Of a stretch of DNA of 62,229 bases, positions 49,448-57,934 are shown in pieces. Under the pieces are notes generated by a model. That model made no database searches. It was given only the letters and a program-made list of their open reading frames with translations, and was not told where the DNA came from. The first letter of the stretch is position 1. Every line of letters starts with the position of its first letter. The DNA is from an uncultured Acidimicrobiales bacterium (GTDB taxonomy: Bacteria > Actinomycetota > Acidimicrobiia > Acidimicrobiales > CADCSY01), in NCBI GenBank assembly GCA_902805555.1, contig CADCSY010000062.1, positions 1 through 62,229 of the forward strand, read 5' to 3'. The position numbers and the translations under genes are program-made.

Positions 49448-49867
49448 TCAGTCGCCCTCGGTCGGCCGGCGCAGGCGCTTGGTCTCGCTCCGCCTGCGCT
49501 TCGCGTCCACCCGTCGTCGCTGCGATCCGCGGGTCGGGCGGGTGGCCACCCTCGGACGCTCGACGTGGAGACCGACCGAGAGGCGGCCGGCGAGGCGATC
49601 GAGGGCCAGGGCGCGGTTGCGGAGCTGCGAGCGCTCGTCCGCTGCGACGGCCACCACCTCGGGGCCGAGCCGCTGGAGCAGCCGGGCCCGCTGGTGCGGC
49701 CGCAGCGACGGGGAGGCGGCGACGTCGAAGATCACCTCCACCCGGGTGTCGGCGGTGTTGGCGTGCTGGCCGCCGGGGCCGCCGCTGCGGCTGAAGCGCC
49801 ACCGCAGCTCGGAGAGGGGGATGGCGAGCGAGCCGTCGACCACGAGGAGGTCGTCGTCACCTGCCAC
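49448..49867 (-). CDS. arfB: ArfB/YaeJ-like peptidyl-tRNA hydrolase (RF-1 domain)
   Basis: 139 residues. SRSGGPGGQHANTADTRVEV contains the catalytic GGQ loop, and the C-terminus (RRRVDAKRRRSETKRLRRP) is the basic tail that inserts into the empty mRNA channel of stalled ribosomes in ArfB. It frees nascent chains without codon recognition. The GTG at 49867 is set by TACCGT 7 nt upstream and gives the normal N-terminus. Confidence 0.9.
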   Translation of the reverse strand: MAGDDDLLVVDGSLAIPLSELRWRFSRSGGPGGQHANTADTRVEVIFDVAASPSLRPHQRARLLQRLGPEVVAVAADERSQLRNRALALDRLAGRLSVGLHVERPRVATRPTRGSQRRRVDAKRRRSETKRLRRPTEGD

Positions 49868-49874
49868 CTGGTCG

Positions 49875-49880
49875 ACGGTA
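49875..49880 (-). promoter_or_regulatory. Leaderless -10 element TACCGT
   Basis: Seven nt before the GTG at 49867. Confidence 0.5.
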
Positions 49881-49912
49881 CCCAGGAGCAGCGGCTCGGG
49901 TAGGCGGGGCGG

Positions 49913-50767
49913 ATGCAGACACGACAGATCGCCGGGACGACCGTGAGCGCCATCGGCCTCGGGGCCATGCCCCTGTCCGTCGAGGGCCGACCACCGGAGG
50001 AGCAGGGCATCCGCACCATCCACGCCGCCCTCGACGCCGGGGTCACCCTGATCGACACGGCCGACGCCTACTGCCTGGACGCCGCCGACACCGGCCACAA
50101 CGAGCGCCTGGTGGCCAAGGCGCTCGCCACCTGGGGGGGTGACGCCGACTCGGTCCTGGTGGCGACGAAGGGGGGCCACCACCGCGCGGCCGACGGCTCG
50201 TGGCACCTCGACGGCAGCCCTGAGCACCTCGAGCGGGCGTGCGAGGCGAGCCTGCGGGCGCTCGGCGTCGAGGCGATCGGCCTCTACCAGTACCACCGCC
50301 CCGACCCCGATGTGCCCTACGCCGAGTCGATGGGCGCGCTGGCCGACCTGCGCGCGGCCGGCAAGATCCGCATGGGGGGGACGTCCAACAACGGCGTGGA
50401 CCAGATCCGCGAGGCTGTGTCGATCCTGCCCCTGGCCAGCGTGCAGAACCAGTTCTCACCACGGTTCCGCTCGTCGGAGGACGAGCTCCGCCTGTGCGAC
50501 GAGCTCGGCATCGCCTTCCTGCCGTGGAGCCCGCTCGGGGGGATGGGGAGGGCGGCCCGCCTCGGCGAGCGCTTCGCCCCGTTCGCCGAGGTGGCCGAGG
50601 GGCGTGGCGTGTCCCCCCAGCAGGTGGCCCTGGCCTGGGAGCTGGCCAGGTCGCCGGTGGTGATCCCCATCCCCGGGGCCAGCCGGCCCGAGACGATCCT
50701 CGACAGCATCGGTGCCACGGAGCTCGAGCTCGGTCCCGACGAGCTGGCCCGCCTCGACGCGCCGTGA
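49913..50767 (+). CDS. Aldo/keto reductase
   Basis: 284 residues, a TIM barrel. The tetrad is visible as Asp and Tyr in LIDTADAYCLD, Lys in VATKGG and His in YQYHRPDP. The NADP-binding end is IPIPGASRPETILDSIGA. VSAIGLGAMPLS is the usual N-terminal strand. Substrate unknown. The ATG at 49913 begins the normal N-terminus; 45 bp separate it from the divergent arfB start. Confidence 0.9.
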   Translation: MQTRQIAGTTVSAIGLGAMPLSVEGRPPEEQGIRTIHAALDAGVTLIDTADAYCLDAADTGHNERLVAKALATWGGDADSVLVATKGGHHRAADGSWHLDGSPEHLERACEASLRALGVEAIGLYQYHRPDPDVPYAESMGALADLRAAGKIRMGGTSNNGVDQIREAVSILPLASVQNQFSPRFRSSEDELRLCDELGIAFLPWSPLGGMGRAARLGERFAPFAEVAEGRGVSPQQVALAWELARSPVVIPIPGASRPETILDSIGATELELGPDELARLDAP

Positions 50768-50869
50768 GCGCACGGTGCCCGGGGCGCTGGCGCGGGCGGC
50801 GGTGGCGCGGAGGACCGGCCCGAGAGGGCGTCGTGGATGGGGGTGCCCTCCCCGGCGCCGAGGGCGTGG

Positions 50870-50875
50870 CAGGGT
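50870..50875 (+). promoter_or_regulatory. Leaderless -10 element CAGGGT
   Basis: Seven nt before the GTG at 50883. Confidence 0.4.
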
Positions 50876-50882
50876 CTGGGCC

Positions 50883-51092
50883 GTGACCGCCGACGGCCCC
50901 CCGACCACCGACGTGCTGGAGTTCACGTGCCCGAGGTGCGCGCAGGCGACGTCGGCCCGCTACTACGGGCCGTGCGGGCCGTGTCGGGAGGCGCTGGACG
51001 CCGCAGTGGGCGGCGAGGGCCGCACGGTGGAGGTCGCCGCCTACGAGCCGAAGGTGAACGTCACGCCCAACGCCGTGGCCCTGAAGGAGTAG
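50883..51092 (+). CDS. Small zinc-ribbon protein
   Basis: 69 residues. CPRC (16-19) and CGPC (31-34) form one four-Cys zinc ribbon; the rest is acidic and ends in VNVTPNAVALKE. Small ribbons of this kind occur in many actinobacteria without an assigned role. No membrane helix. The GTG follows CAGGGT with 7 nt between, so a leaderless message is likely. Confidence 0.75.
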   Translation: MTADGPPTTDVLEFTCPRCAQATSARYYGPCGPCREALDAAVGGEGRTVEVAAYEPKVNVTPNAVALKE

Positions 51093-51141
51093 CGGTCGGG
51101 ACGGGCCGGCGTGGTCAGGCCGCCGTGGTCAGGCAGGCGTG

Positions 51142-51345
51142 TCAGGCGGCGGCCTCGTGCTCGAACCGGCGGATGCGGACGATCTCGACGGTGCGGAACG
51201 ACGCCAACCGGGTGCTCCACCCGTCGACCACCCGCCGCCCCGGCTCGGTGCGGAAGAACGTCGTGAGCGGACCTTCCTGCTGGTAGGTGTCGGCACCGGG
51301 GACGACCTCGGTGCTCCCGTCGCTGACCGTGACCTCGTAGCCCAT
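51142..51345 (-). CDS. Small protein of unknown function
   Basis: 67 residues, starting MGYEVTVSDGSTEVV. It looks like a small beta-rich fold with YQQEGPLTTFFRTEPG and FRTVEIVRIRRFE, no Cys, no membrane helix. A CACACT hexamer lies 6 nt before the ATG, a weak form of the leaderless pattern. It sits 119 nt beyond the start of the glycosyltransferase stop region and is not obviously linked to neighbours. No family recognised. Confidence 0.6.
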   Translation of the reverse strand: MGYEVTVSDGSTEVVPGADTYQQEGPLTTFFRTEPGRRVVDGWSTRLASFRTVEIVRIRRFEHEAAA

Positions 51346-51351
51346 GTCGCC

Positions 51352-51357
51352 AGTGTG
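51352..51357 (-). promoter_or_regulatory. Possible leaderless -10 element CACACT
   Basis: Six nt before the ATG at 51345; matches only the Y-A-T positions. Confidence 0.3.
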
Positions 51358-51464
51358 GGCCCGGCGTCCTGTGGAGGGCCAGAGGCGCAACCCTGTGACT
51401 TGCGACGTCGTCCACAGGCCGACGCTCCACAGTCGGGCTGCTGCGCCGGCCGCCGCCCGAGGGC

Positions 51465-52640
51465 TCACCGGCGCTTCCGGCGGGCCTCCTCGGCCAGAGC
51501 CTGCAGGGTGCCGGCCGCGGTGGCGGCCCACGTGAACGTGGCGGCGTGGGCGAGCGCCCCCTCCGACAACCGTGCCCGCAGGGCGTGGTCGGACAGCACG
51601 GTGTCGAGGCCCTCGGTCAGGCCGGGGCCGCCCTGGACGAGGAGGCCGCTGCGGCCGGGGGAGACGGCGTCGGCGTGACCGTTGATGTCGGTCACCACCG
51701 CCGGCGTCCCGCAGGCGGCGGCCTCGGTGATCGTCATCCCCCAGCCCTCGCGAGCGGAGGCGCTCGTGAGCACCCACGCCCTGCGGTAGAGCTCGATCAG
51801 CTCGGGGAGCGGCAGGCGGCCCGGCAGGTGCAGCCAGGAGGCGGCCTCGTGGCGGGCGATGAGGGCGGTGAGGGGCTGGCGGTCGTAGCCCTCCCCGACG
51901 AGGACGGCCTCGAGCGCCGGCTGGCGCTCCTTGAGGGCGACGAGCGCCTCGATCAGGACGTCGTAGCGCTTCACCGGGACGAGCCGCCCCGCCGCGACCA
52001 CGAGGGGGTGCTCGGACTTCGGCGAGGTGCCGGGTGTGAAGGCGGGGTCGACCCCGGGGGGGACGACGTCGACCCGGTCGGCCCGGTACCCGAGCTCGTC
52101 GACCAGCTCGTTCTTGGACGACCGCGACAGCGTGATGATCCGTGACCGCCGGTAGAGCAGCGGGGCGACCCGGCGCTCGACGGCGTCGCCCATGGCGGCC
52201 AGCCGTGGCGGGAGCACCATCTGCCACATCTCGGCGTGCACGTGGTGCAGGAAGACGACCCGCGGCCCGGTGGCCCACAACGGGGAGAAGAAGGGCATGC
52301 CGTTCCAGATCTCCACGAGCCCGTCACGCCGCCCGTAGCGGTGGATGACCTCGTTGACGGCCGCCCGGGGGAAGATCAGGTACCGGCCGCCCTTGCGGAC
52401 CACCTCGTAGCCGTCCCGCCTGGCCAGCGGCGGGTGGCCCTGGGCGTAGGACGTCCGCAGCAGCACCTCGATGCCGGCCTCCGACCACAGCTTGGCGATG
52501 GTGGCGGCGTGCACCTCCGATCCGCCCGCCTCCACGTCGTCGAGGTCGCGCCACGACACGAGGTGGATCCGCCGGAGGCCGGCGCCGGCGGCGATGTCGC
52601 CCAGCTTGGCGATCTCCTCGGTGCGATCGACGACGGTCAC
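51465..52640 (-). CDS. Glycosyltransferase family 4 (GT-B)
   Basis: 391 residues. HLVSWRDLDDVEAGGSEVHA is the acceptor-side N-terminal loop, LVVAAGRLVPVKRYDVLIEAL opens the donor-binding domain, and SAREGWGMTITEAAACGTPAVV contains the EX7E motif of retaining GT4 enzymes. No signal or membrane helix; it would act on the cytoplasmic face on a lipid-linked or nucleotide-sugar-fed envelope glycan. Start is the GTG at 52640; one at 52667 adds nine residues. Confidence 0.9.
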   Translation of the reverse strand: MTVVDRTEEIAKLGDIAAGAGLRRIHLVSWRDLDDVEAGGSEVHAATIAKLWSEAGIEVLLRTSYAQGHPPLARRDGYEVVRKGGRYLIFPRAAVNEVIHRYGRRDGLVEIWNGMPFFSPLWATGPRVVFLHHVHAEMWQMVLPPRLAAMGDAVERRVAPLLYRRSRIITLSRSSKNELVDELGYRADRVDVVPPGVDPAFTPGTSPKSEHPLVVAAGRLVPVKRYDVLIEALVALKERQPALEAVLVGEGYDRQPLTALIARHEAASWLHLPGRLPLPELIELYRRAWVLTSASAREGWGMTITEAAACGTPAVVTDINGHADAVSPGRSGLLVQGGPGLTEGLDTVLSDHALRARLSEGALAHAATFTWAATAAGTLQALAEEARRKRR

Positions 52641-52731
52641 TCGGGCTGGCTCGTGGTCACGGGGCACGCTCTGGGGCTCGATGGTTCGGTCAGCGGGCGG
52701 CCCGTCGTCACGAGGCGCCGGGGCGGCCGCG

Positions 52732-52738
52732 TATCCTA
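52732..52738. promoter_or_regulatory. Overlapping divergent -10 elements TATCCT/TAGGAT
   Basis: Rightward TATCCT (52732-52737) and leftward TAGGAT (52733-52738) share bases between the divergent glycosyltransferase and methyltransferase genes. Both would give leaders of 60-100 nt. Confidence 0.4.
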
Positions 52739-52808
52739 GGCCGCCACCCACCCGGGGAACCACCCGTGGGGCGCCCCCGCTCCGCCCGCCGAGCCACCAG
52801 GACCAACA

Positions 52809-53561
52809 TTGACCTCGCCCGCGACCACGTTCCCAGCCACCTTCACGTCGATCGCGGACGTCGAGGGCTGGATGACCGAGGGCCAGGCCCGCCGGCTCTG
52901 GGACCGCGCTGCCGCGCTGCGGCCGGGGAGCCGCATCGTGGAGATCGGCAGCTACCAGGGCCGCTCGGCGATCGTGCTCGCCACCGCCGCCCCCGAGGGC
53001 GTCGAGGTGGTGGCGATCGACCCGCACGCCGGCAACGACCGGGGCCCCCAGCAGATCGTCGGCCCGGCCGAGGAGGGCCAGCGCGACCACGAGGCGTTCC
53101 TCGCCAACCTCGAGCGGGCGGGGGTGCGCGACCGGGTCCGCCACGTCCGTCTCCCGTCACAGCAGGCGAGCGACGCGGTGGAGGGCGACATCGACCTCCT
53201 CTACATCGACGGGGCCCACCGCTACGCGCCCGCCCGCAGCGACATCGTCCTCTGGGGGGCCCGCGTCACGAGCGGCGGCACGCTCCTGATCCACGACTCG
53301 TTCAGCTCCATCGGGGTCACCGGGGCCATCGCCACCGCGCTGCTGGCCGGTCCCGGCTTCCGCTACGTCGGCCGGGAGGGCTCCATGGCGGAGTACCGCA
53401 AGGAGCCGCTCGCAGCGCCGGCGCGCGTCACCAACGCCGCCCGCCAGCTGGGGGAGCTCCCGTGGTTCGCCCGCAACGTCGTCATCAAGGTCCTGATCGT
53501 CGCCAAGCTCGGCCGGCTCACCCGCTACCTCGGCCACCGCCAGGCCACCTGGCCGTACTGA
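52809..53561 (+). CDS. Class I SAM-dependent methyltransferase (Methyltransf_24-like)
   Basis: 250 residues. RIVEIGSYQGRSAIVLATAA is the SAM-binding motif I, VVAIDPHAGNDRG motif II, and DIDLLYIDGAHRYAPARSDI plus GGTLLIHDSFSS the later strands with metal- or substrate-binding acidic residues. The family often modifies sugars or acyl chains in envelope biosynthesis. The start is TTG at 52809 after AGGA, an uncommon codon here; I see no better one. Methylated target unknown. Confidence 0.85.
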   Translation: MTSPATTFPATFTSIADVEGWMTEGQARRLWDRAAALRPGSRIVEIGSYQGRSAIVLATAAPEGVEVVAIDPHAGNDRGPQQIVGPAEEGQRDHEAFLANLERAGVRDRVRHVRLPSQQASDAVEGDIDLLYIDGAHRYAPARSDIVLWGARVTSGGTLLIHDSFSSIGVTGAIATALLAGPGFRYVGREGSMAEYRKEPLAAPARVTNAARQLGELPWFARNVVIKVLIVAKLGRLTRYLGHRQATWPY

Positions 53562-53608
53562 GCCAACCCCGGCGCGCGACGAGCGGCGACCCCGGGAGGC
53601 AGGCGGTC

Positions 53609-54346
53609 TCAGGGGGTCGACGGCGTGCGGGACCGGCTGCCGGCGCGGTCGCGCGCACCCCACCAGGAGACGAGCAGCATCTCCTCGGCGATGATCTTCA
53701 TCGACATCTTCGACGTCCCCCGCTTGCGGTCGGTGAACGCGATCGGCACCTCGACGATCGTGGCGCCCACCTTCGACATCCGGTAGGCGATCTCGATCTG
53801 GATCCCGTAGCCGGTGGCCCTCGTGGTGGCGGGATCGACTGCCGCCAGGGTGGTCACCCGGTAGGCCCGGTAGCCGGAGGTGGCATCGGCGATCCCGGTG
53901 CGCAGCGCGAAGCCGGTGTAGGCGTTGCCGTACCTGGACAGCGCGCGCCGGTGCCACGGCCAGTGCGGGATCGAGCCGCCGGTGACGTACCGGGAGCCGA
54001 TGGCCACGTCGGCACCCCCTGCGATGGCGCCGAGGAGCGCGGGCAGCGCCACCGGGTCGTGGGAGAGGTCGGCGTCCATCTGGACGATCACGTCGTAGCC
54101 GCGCTCGATGCCGAGGCCGAGGCCGGCCCGGTACGCAGGCCCGAGCCCGTCCTTCGAGGGCCGGTGCAGGACGTCGATCTGGCCGAGCTCGGCCGCCACG
54201 CCCTCCGCCATGGCGCCCGTCCCGTCGGGGCTGCTGTCGTCGACGACGAGCACGTCGGCGTCGGGCGCCGCGGCCCGGATGCCGTGCAGCACCTCGACGA
54301 CGTTGAACGCCTCGTTGTAGGTGGGGACGACCACCAGGGCACGCAT
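53609..54346 (-). CDS. Polyprenol-phosphate mannose synthase (GT2, Dpm1/Ppm1-like)
   Basis: 245 residues. VVVPTYNEAFNVVEVL, LVVDDSSPDGTG and VIVQMDADLSHDPVALPALL are the GT2 nucleotide- and metal-binding strands (DAD at the third), and IGSRYVTGGSIPHWPWHRRALS is the Dpm1 acceptor loop. No C-terminal membrane helices, so it is the soluble form. It makes the polyprenyl-phosphomannose donor used by GT-C mannosyltransferases such as those nearby. The ATG is set by TAGCGT 7 nt upstream. Confidence 0.93.
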   Translation of the reverse strand: MRALVVVPTYNEAFNVVEVLHGIRAAAPDADVLVVDDSSPDGTGAMAEGVAAELGQIDVLHRPSKDGLGPAYRAGLGLGIERGYDVIVQMDADLSHDPVALPALLGAIAGGADVAIGSRYVTGGSIPHWPWHRRALSRYGNAYTGFALRTGIADATSGYRAYRVTTLAAVDPATTRATGYGIQIEIAYRMSKVGATIVEVPIAFTDRKRGTSKMSMKIIAEEMLLVSWWGARDRAGSRSRTPSTP

Positions 54347-54353
54347 CAGGACG

Positions 54354-54359
54354 ACGCTA
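54354..54359 (-). promoter_or_regulatory. Leaderless -10 element TAGCGT
   Basis: Seven nt before the ATG at 54346. Confidence 0.55.
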
Positions 54360-54430
54360 CCCGCAGGCCTCGGGCCCCCTGACGGGGCTCAGCCGCGGTG
54401 CGGGGTCATCGGGCCCCGCCGGGCCCCGCC

Positions 54431-56152
54431 TCACGAGCTCGAGCAGCGCTGCAGGAGCTCGTAGACGCCCCCGTAGGTGCCGACCGAGCAGAACTGCTCG
54501 CGCAGGACCTGGTTGGACTCGTCGGAGCCGACGATGCGGGCGTCGTTCGGCTCGTCCCAGGCGTCCCACACCGAGGACAGCACCACGATGTCCGCGGACG
54601 CCACGTCCTCCGCCATCCCCGACCCCTCACGGTTCGCCACGCCCGGGTCCATCTCCACGTAGTAGGTGGCGACCTCGAGCTGGGGGAGCAGGTAGTAGAT
54701 GAACGAGTCCGCGTACGGCGTCTTGCGGAGGTCGGACGTGCCGACGAAGAGCCGGTCACCTGGCTCGCTGATGCGCTCGACGTCGGCCAGCAGCGGCGGG
54801 AGCGCCGCCGCGGCGTCGGGGCGGCCCGAGTAGAAGGTCCGCCCCCGGTGCTCGATCTCGTGCGAGTTGAGGTGGCGGCCGAACGTCTGGGCCACGGCGT
54901 CGGCATAGGACCTGGCGGTGAAGGCGGGGAGCAGCGCCACGACCGTGACGAGCACGGCCAGCCCGGCGACGAGCCCCCGTCGGCGGGGCGTGAGGGCCTG
55001 CCGCCGCCGCAGGAGCTCCGCTCCCGCCACGGGGAGCAGGGCCATCGGGACGCAGCTCACCCAGGCCAGGTGGGTCGAGTCTGCTCGCTGCAGCGCCTGG
55101 GGCAGCAGACCGAGGCTGAACGCGGCCATGACGAGGAGCGCACGCGCCCGCTGCGACCCGGGCGTCCGCCGCACCAGCACGACGCCGACGACGATGAGCA
55201 CGGCGACCGAGGCGAGCAGCAGGAAGAACCAGACCGTGATCTGCGCTGGTGGGTCGATCATGGGGACCGGCCACCCGAACGGTGCGAGGCTCCCCGCCCG
55301 CTGCAGGAAGCCGTCGAACTGGTCGGGGCTCGGCGGGAGGGGGAGGCGTCGGCCGCCGCGCAGGTAGAAGACGGGGTCGAGGACCATGCCCTTGATCGCC
55401 GGACCGATCCCGGCCATGCCCAGGTGCACGAGGTAGGGCGAGGCGCCGAGCACGAGGCCGACGAGCAGCCGTCGCACCCGGCTCCACTGCATCCCCCGCA
55501 CCAGGACGAGGCCGGCGAGCCCGAGCGCCAGGACGAGGTCGGGCCGGTACAGGAGGGCGAAGCCGGCGAGGATCCCGCTGCCGACCGCGGCCCGCCCAGC
55601 CCACCGCTCGTCGTCGGCGTGGCGGCTGCTGAGGCCGAGGTGCACCGCCCAGAGGCCGAAGGCCACGGCCCCGACCCAGGCCAGTGCGGTCAGCCCGATG
55701 GGCGGCACGATGATGAGCAGGGCCACTGCCGCACAGCACAGCGCGACGGCCCGGCCCCACCGCCGGGCCAGCCAGAACACGCCGAGGACCAGCCCGACCT
55801 GCTGGGCCAGCCCCACCAGCCGCTCGGAGGTGAGCGAGGTGCCGAACACCTCGAACACCCCGGCGAGGACCCACAGGCTCCCGGGCCCGTACAGGTGGAG
55901 GAAGTCGCGGTTCGGCACGGCACCCTCGAGCACCATCTCGGGGAACACGAGCATGAACCCCTCCTCCATGGGGGGGCCCTGGTTGCGGAGCTGGCCGTAC
56001 AGGGGCAGGGCGAAGGCGACGAGCAGGACGCCGACCGCGATCGCCGTCCGCTGCCCGGCGCCCAGCCGGTCGACGAGCCCCGGTCGGGGCGCGGCGGGGG
56101 CGGCCACGTCGTGCGCAGGAGCCACCCCGACCACGGCTTCGGGGGCGGCCAT
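54431..56152 (-). CDS. GT-C-type membrane glycosyltransferase (GT39-like)
   Basis: 573 residues with about eleven transmembrane helices (from residue 40 to about 420), then a soluble domain of 140 residues ending in CSSS. The first outer loop, NQGPPMEEGFMLVFPE followed by NRDFLHLYGPGSLWVL, has the acidic pair and the D-x-x-YGPG pattern of GT-C enzymes that use polyprenyl-phosphate sugars. The adjacent mannose synthase gene supports this. The ATG at 56152 is set by TACCGT 8 nt upstream. Confidence 0.8.
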   Translation of the reverse strand: MAAPEAVVGVAPAHDVAAPAAPRPGLVDRLGAGQRTAIAVGVLLVAFALPLYGQLRNQGPPMEEGFMLVFPEMVLEGAVPNRDFLHLYGPGSLWVLAGVFEVFGTSLTSERLVGLAQQVGLVLGVFWLARRWGRAVALCCAAVALLIIVPPIGLTALAWVGAVAFGLWAVHLGLSSRHADDERWAGRAAVGSGILAGFALLYRPDLVLALGLAGLVLVRGMQWSRVRRLLVGLVLGASPYLVHLGMAGIGPAIKGMVLDPVFYLRGGRRLPLPPSPDQFDGFLQRAGSLAPFGWPVPMIDPPAQITVWFFLLLASVAVLIVVGVVLVRRTPGSQRARALLVMAAFSLGLLPQALQRADSTHLAWVSCVPMALLPVAGAELLRRRQALTPRRRGLVAGLAVLVTVVALLPAFTARSYADAVAQTFGRHLNSHEIEHRGRTFYSGRPDAAAALPPLLADVERISEPGDRLFVGTSDLRKTPYADSFIYYLLPQLEVATYYVEMDPGVANREGSGMAEDVASADIVVLSSVWDAWDEPNDARIVGSDESNQVLREQFCSVGTYGGVYELLQRCSSS

Positions 56153-56160
56153 GTCGCCAC

Positions 56161-56166
56161 ACGGTA
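56161..56166 (-). promoter_or_regulatory. Leaderless -10 element TACCGT
   Basis: Eight nt before the ATG at 56152. Confidence 0.5.
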
Positions 56167-56196
56167 CCTGTGGATCCCGAGCCCCGGCCCCACCGG

Positions 56197-56202
56197 TAAC
56201 GT
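56197..56202 (+). promoter_or_regulatory. Leaderless -10 element TAACGT of the GMC operon
   Basis: Eight nt before the ATG at 56211, thereby choosing it over the ATG at 56205. It shares a 58-bp divergent gap with the GT-C gene promoter. Confidence 0.5.
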
Positions 56203-56210
56203 CGATGTCC

Positions 56211-56513
56211 ATGCTCTGGTTCGAGCGCCACGCCGTGGCCTCCCTCACCGAGACGACCGACCCGGAGGCGCGCGCCGCCATCGCCTCGTTCGTCGACGGG
56301 ACCCTCGACGCCATGCCCGAGCACCTCAGGACCGGGGTGGTGGTGGAGACCCTGGCCCTCACGCTGTGGGCCAAGCTGCGCCGTGCCGACCCCGGGGCGG
56401 TCGTCTCCTCCCTGGCCCGGAGCCCGATCGGCCTGCTGCGCCAGTACGAGCGGCTCCTCGGTTCACTGGTGCTCTTCGCGGAGCACGAGCTCGCAGTGGA
56501 CCGCACCACATGA
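56211..56513 (+). CDS. Small helical protein preceding a GMC oxidoreductase
   Basis: 100 residues, all-helical by appearance: VASLTETTDPEARAAIASFV, VVVETLALTLWAKLRRADPG, then SPIGLLRQYERLLGSLVLFA. No Cys, no signal. Its TGA overlaps the ATG of the GMC gene (ATGA), so it is co-translated and likely a partner, chaperone or regulator of that oxidase. Its position recalls the small subunits of some membrane GMC dehydrogenases, but I see no sequence match. Unknown function. Confidence 0.6.
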   Translation: MLWFERHAVASLTETTDPEARAAIASFVDGTLDAMPEHLRTGVVVETLALTLWAKLRRADPGAVVSSLARSPIGLLRQYERLLGSLVLFAEHELAVDRTT

Positions 56514-57934
56514 GGACGCTCGACACCGAGATCCTGGTCATCGGCTCCGGCGCCGGGGGCGCCTCGACCGCCGCCCGCCTCGCCGCAGCCGGGCGACAGG
56601 TGGTCGTGGTCGAGGAGGGGCCCTGGGTCGATCCCGACGCCATCGAGCCGTTCTCGCTCGAGGAGATGGTGGCCAAGTACCGCCACCACGGGTCGAGCGC
56701 CGCGCTCGGGAACCCACCGATCGCCTATGCCGAGGGTCGCTGCGTCGGTGGCAGCACCGAGGTCAACAGCGGGCTCTGGCACCGGCTCCCACCGGCGCTG
56801 GCAGAGGAGTGGCGCCGCACCTACCAGATCGAGGCGTTCACGCCTGACGTCCTCGACGGCTACGCAGAGCTCATCGAGGCGGACCAGGGGGTCTCCTACG
56901 TGCCGGCCGCACCCCCCACCTCCTCGGCGCTCCTCGAGCGGGGCGCGACGAAGCTCGGGTGGCGGTCGGTGGAGTTCCCCCGTGTGTTCCGCTACGACGC
57001 CGCCGGCCGGGGGACCAAGCAGACCATGGCCCGCACCCTCGTCCCCAAGGCGGTGGCCGCCGGGTCGACGATCATGCCCGGCTGCCGGGTGCTCAAGCTG
57101 GTCGGCCGGGGCTCGCGCATCACCGGCGCCCGCTGCCGGGCCACCCGGCCCGACGGGACGCCCGAGGACCTGCTCGTGCGGGCCGAGCACGTCTTCGTGT
57201 GCGGTGGCGCCATCCAGTCTCCTGCGCTCCTGCAGCGCAGCGGCATCCGCCGCGGCATCGGCGGCGGCCTCAAGCTCCACCCCACCATCAAGATCGCTGC
57301 GCGCTTCCCCCACCCGGTGGACCACGACGACGTCCCGATGCACCGGATCACCGAGTTCGCCCCCAACCTCACCATCGGGGGCTCGGCCAGCCGCAGGGCG
57401 CACGTCGCGCTCGCCCTGGCCGACTCGGGCGCCCTCGACCCGGAGGCGCTGGCCGACTGGGAGCACGTGTCGGTGTACTACGCCGCCATCCGCAGCGAGG
57501 GCGCGGGGCGGGTCGTGGCCGTGCCCGGCGTGGCCTCGCCGCTCGTCACCTACCGGCTGACCGAGGCCGACGTCAGCCGCCTCGCCCGAGGGCTCGTCCA
57601 CCTCGGTGAGGCGCTGCTGGCGGCGGGGGCCACCGAGCTGGTGCCCTCGGTGATCGGCGCGCCGACCGTCCGCCGGGTGGAGGAGCTCGCACCGTGGTGG
57701 GACGCTGTCACCCGCACGCAGTCGAACCTGATGACCGTGCACCTCACCTCCTCCATCAGGATGGGCGAGACGAGGGACCGGACGGGCACGGACAGCTTCG
57801 GGCGGGTCTGGGGCTACGAGAACCTGCGGGTGAACGACGCCTCGCTGCTCCCAGACGCCCCCGGGGTCAACCCGCAGGCGGCCATCATGACGATCGCCGC
57901 ACGCAACGCCGAGCAGTTCCTGGCTTCGACGTGA
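56510..57934 (+). CDS. GMC-family FAD oxidoreductase
   Basis: 474 residues. VIGSGAGGASTAARLAAAG is the FAD ADP-binding loop, EGRCVGGSTEVNSGLWHR the conserved GMC signature 1 region, HVFVCGGAIQSPALLQRSGI signature 2, and TSSIRMGETRDRTGTDSFGRV with VNDASLLPDAPGVNPQAAIM the C-terminal FAD and active-site part; the usual catalytic His pair is HLTSS and N-PQAA. Family members oxidise alcohols, sterols or sugars. It sits within a four-gene overlap-coupled operon, between the small protein and two SDRs. Confidence 0.9.
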   Translation: MRTLDTEILVIGSGAGGASTAARLAAAGRQVVVVEEGPWVDPDAIEPFSLEEMVAKYRHHGSSAALGNPPIAYAEGRCVGGSTEVNSGLWHRLPPALAEEWRRTYQIEAFTPDVLDGYAELIEADQGVSYVPAAPPTSSALLERGATKLGWRSVEFPRVFRYDAAGRGTKQTMARTLVPKAVAAGSTIMPGCRVLKLVGRGSRITGARCRATRPDGTPEDLLVRAEHVFVCGGAIQSPALLQRSGIRRGIGGGLKLHPTIKIAARFPHPVDHDDVPMHRITEFAPNLTIGGSASRRAHVALALADSGALDPEALADWEHVSVYYAAIRSEGAGRVVAVPGVASPLVTYRLTEADVSRLARGLVHLGEALLAAGATELVPSVIGAPTVRRVEELAPWWDAVTRTQSNLMTVHLTSSIRMGETRDRTGTDSFGRVWGYENLRVNDASLLPDAPGVNPQAAIMTIAARNAEQFLAST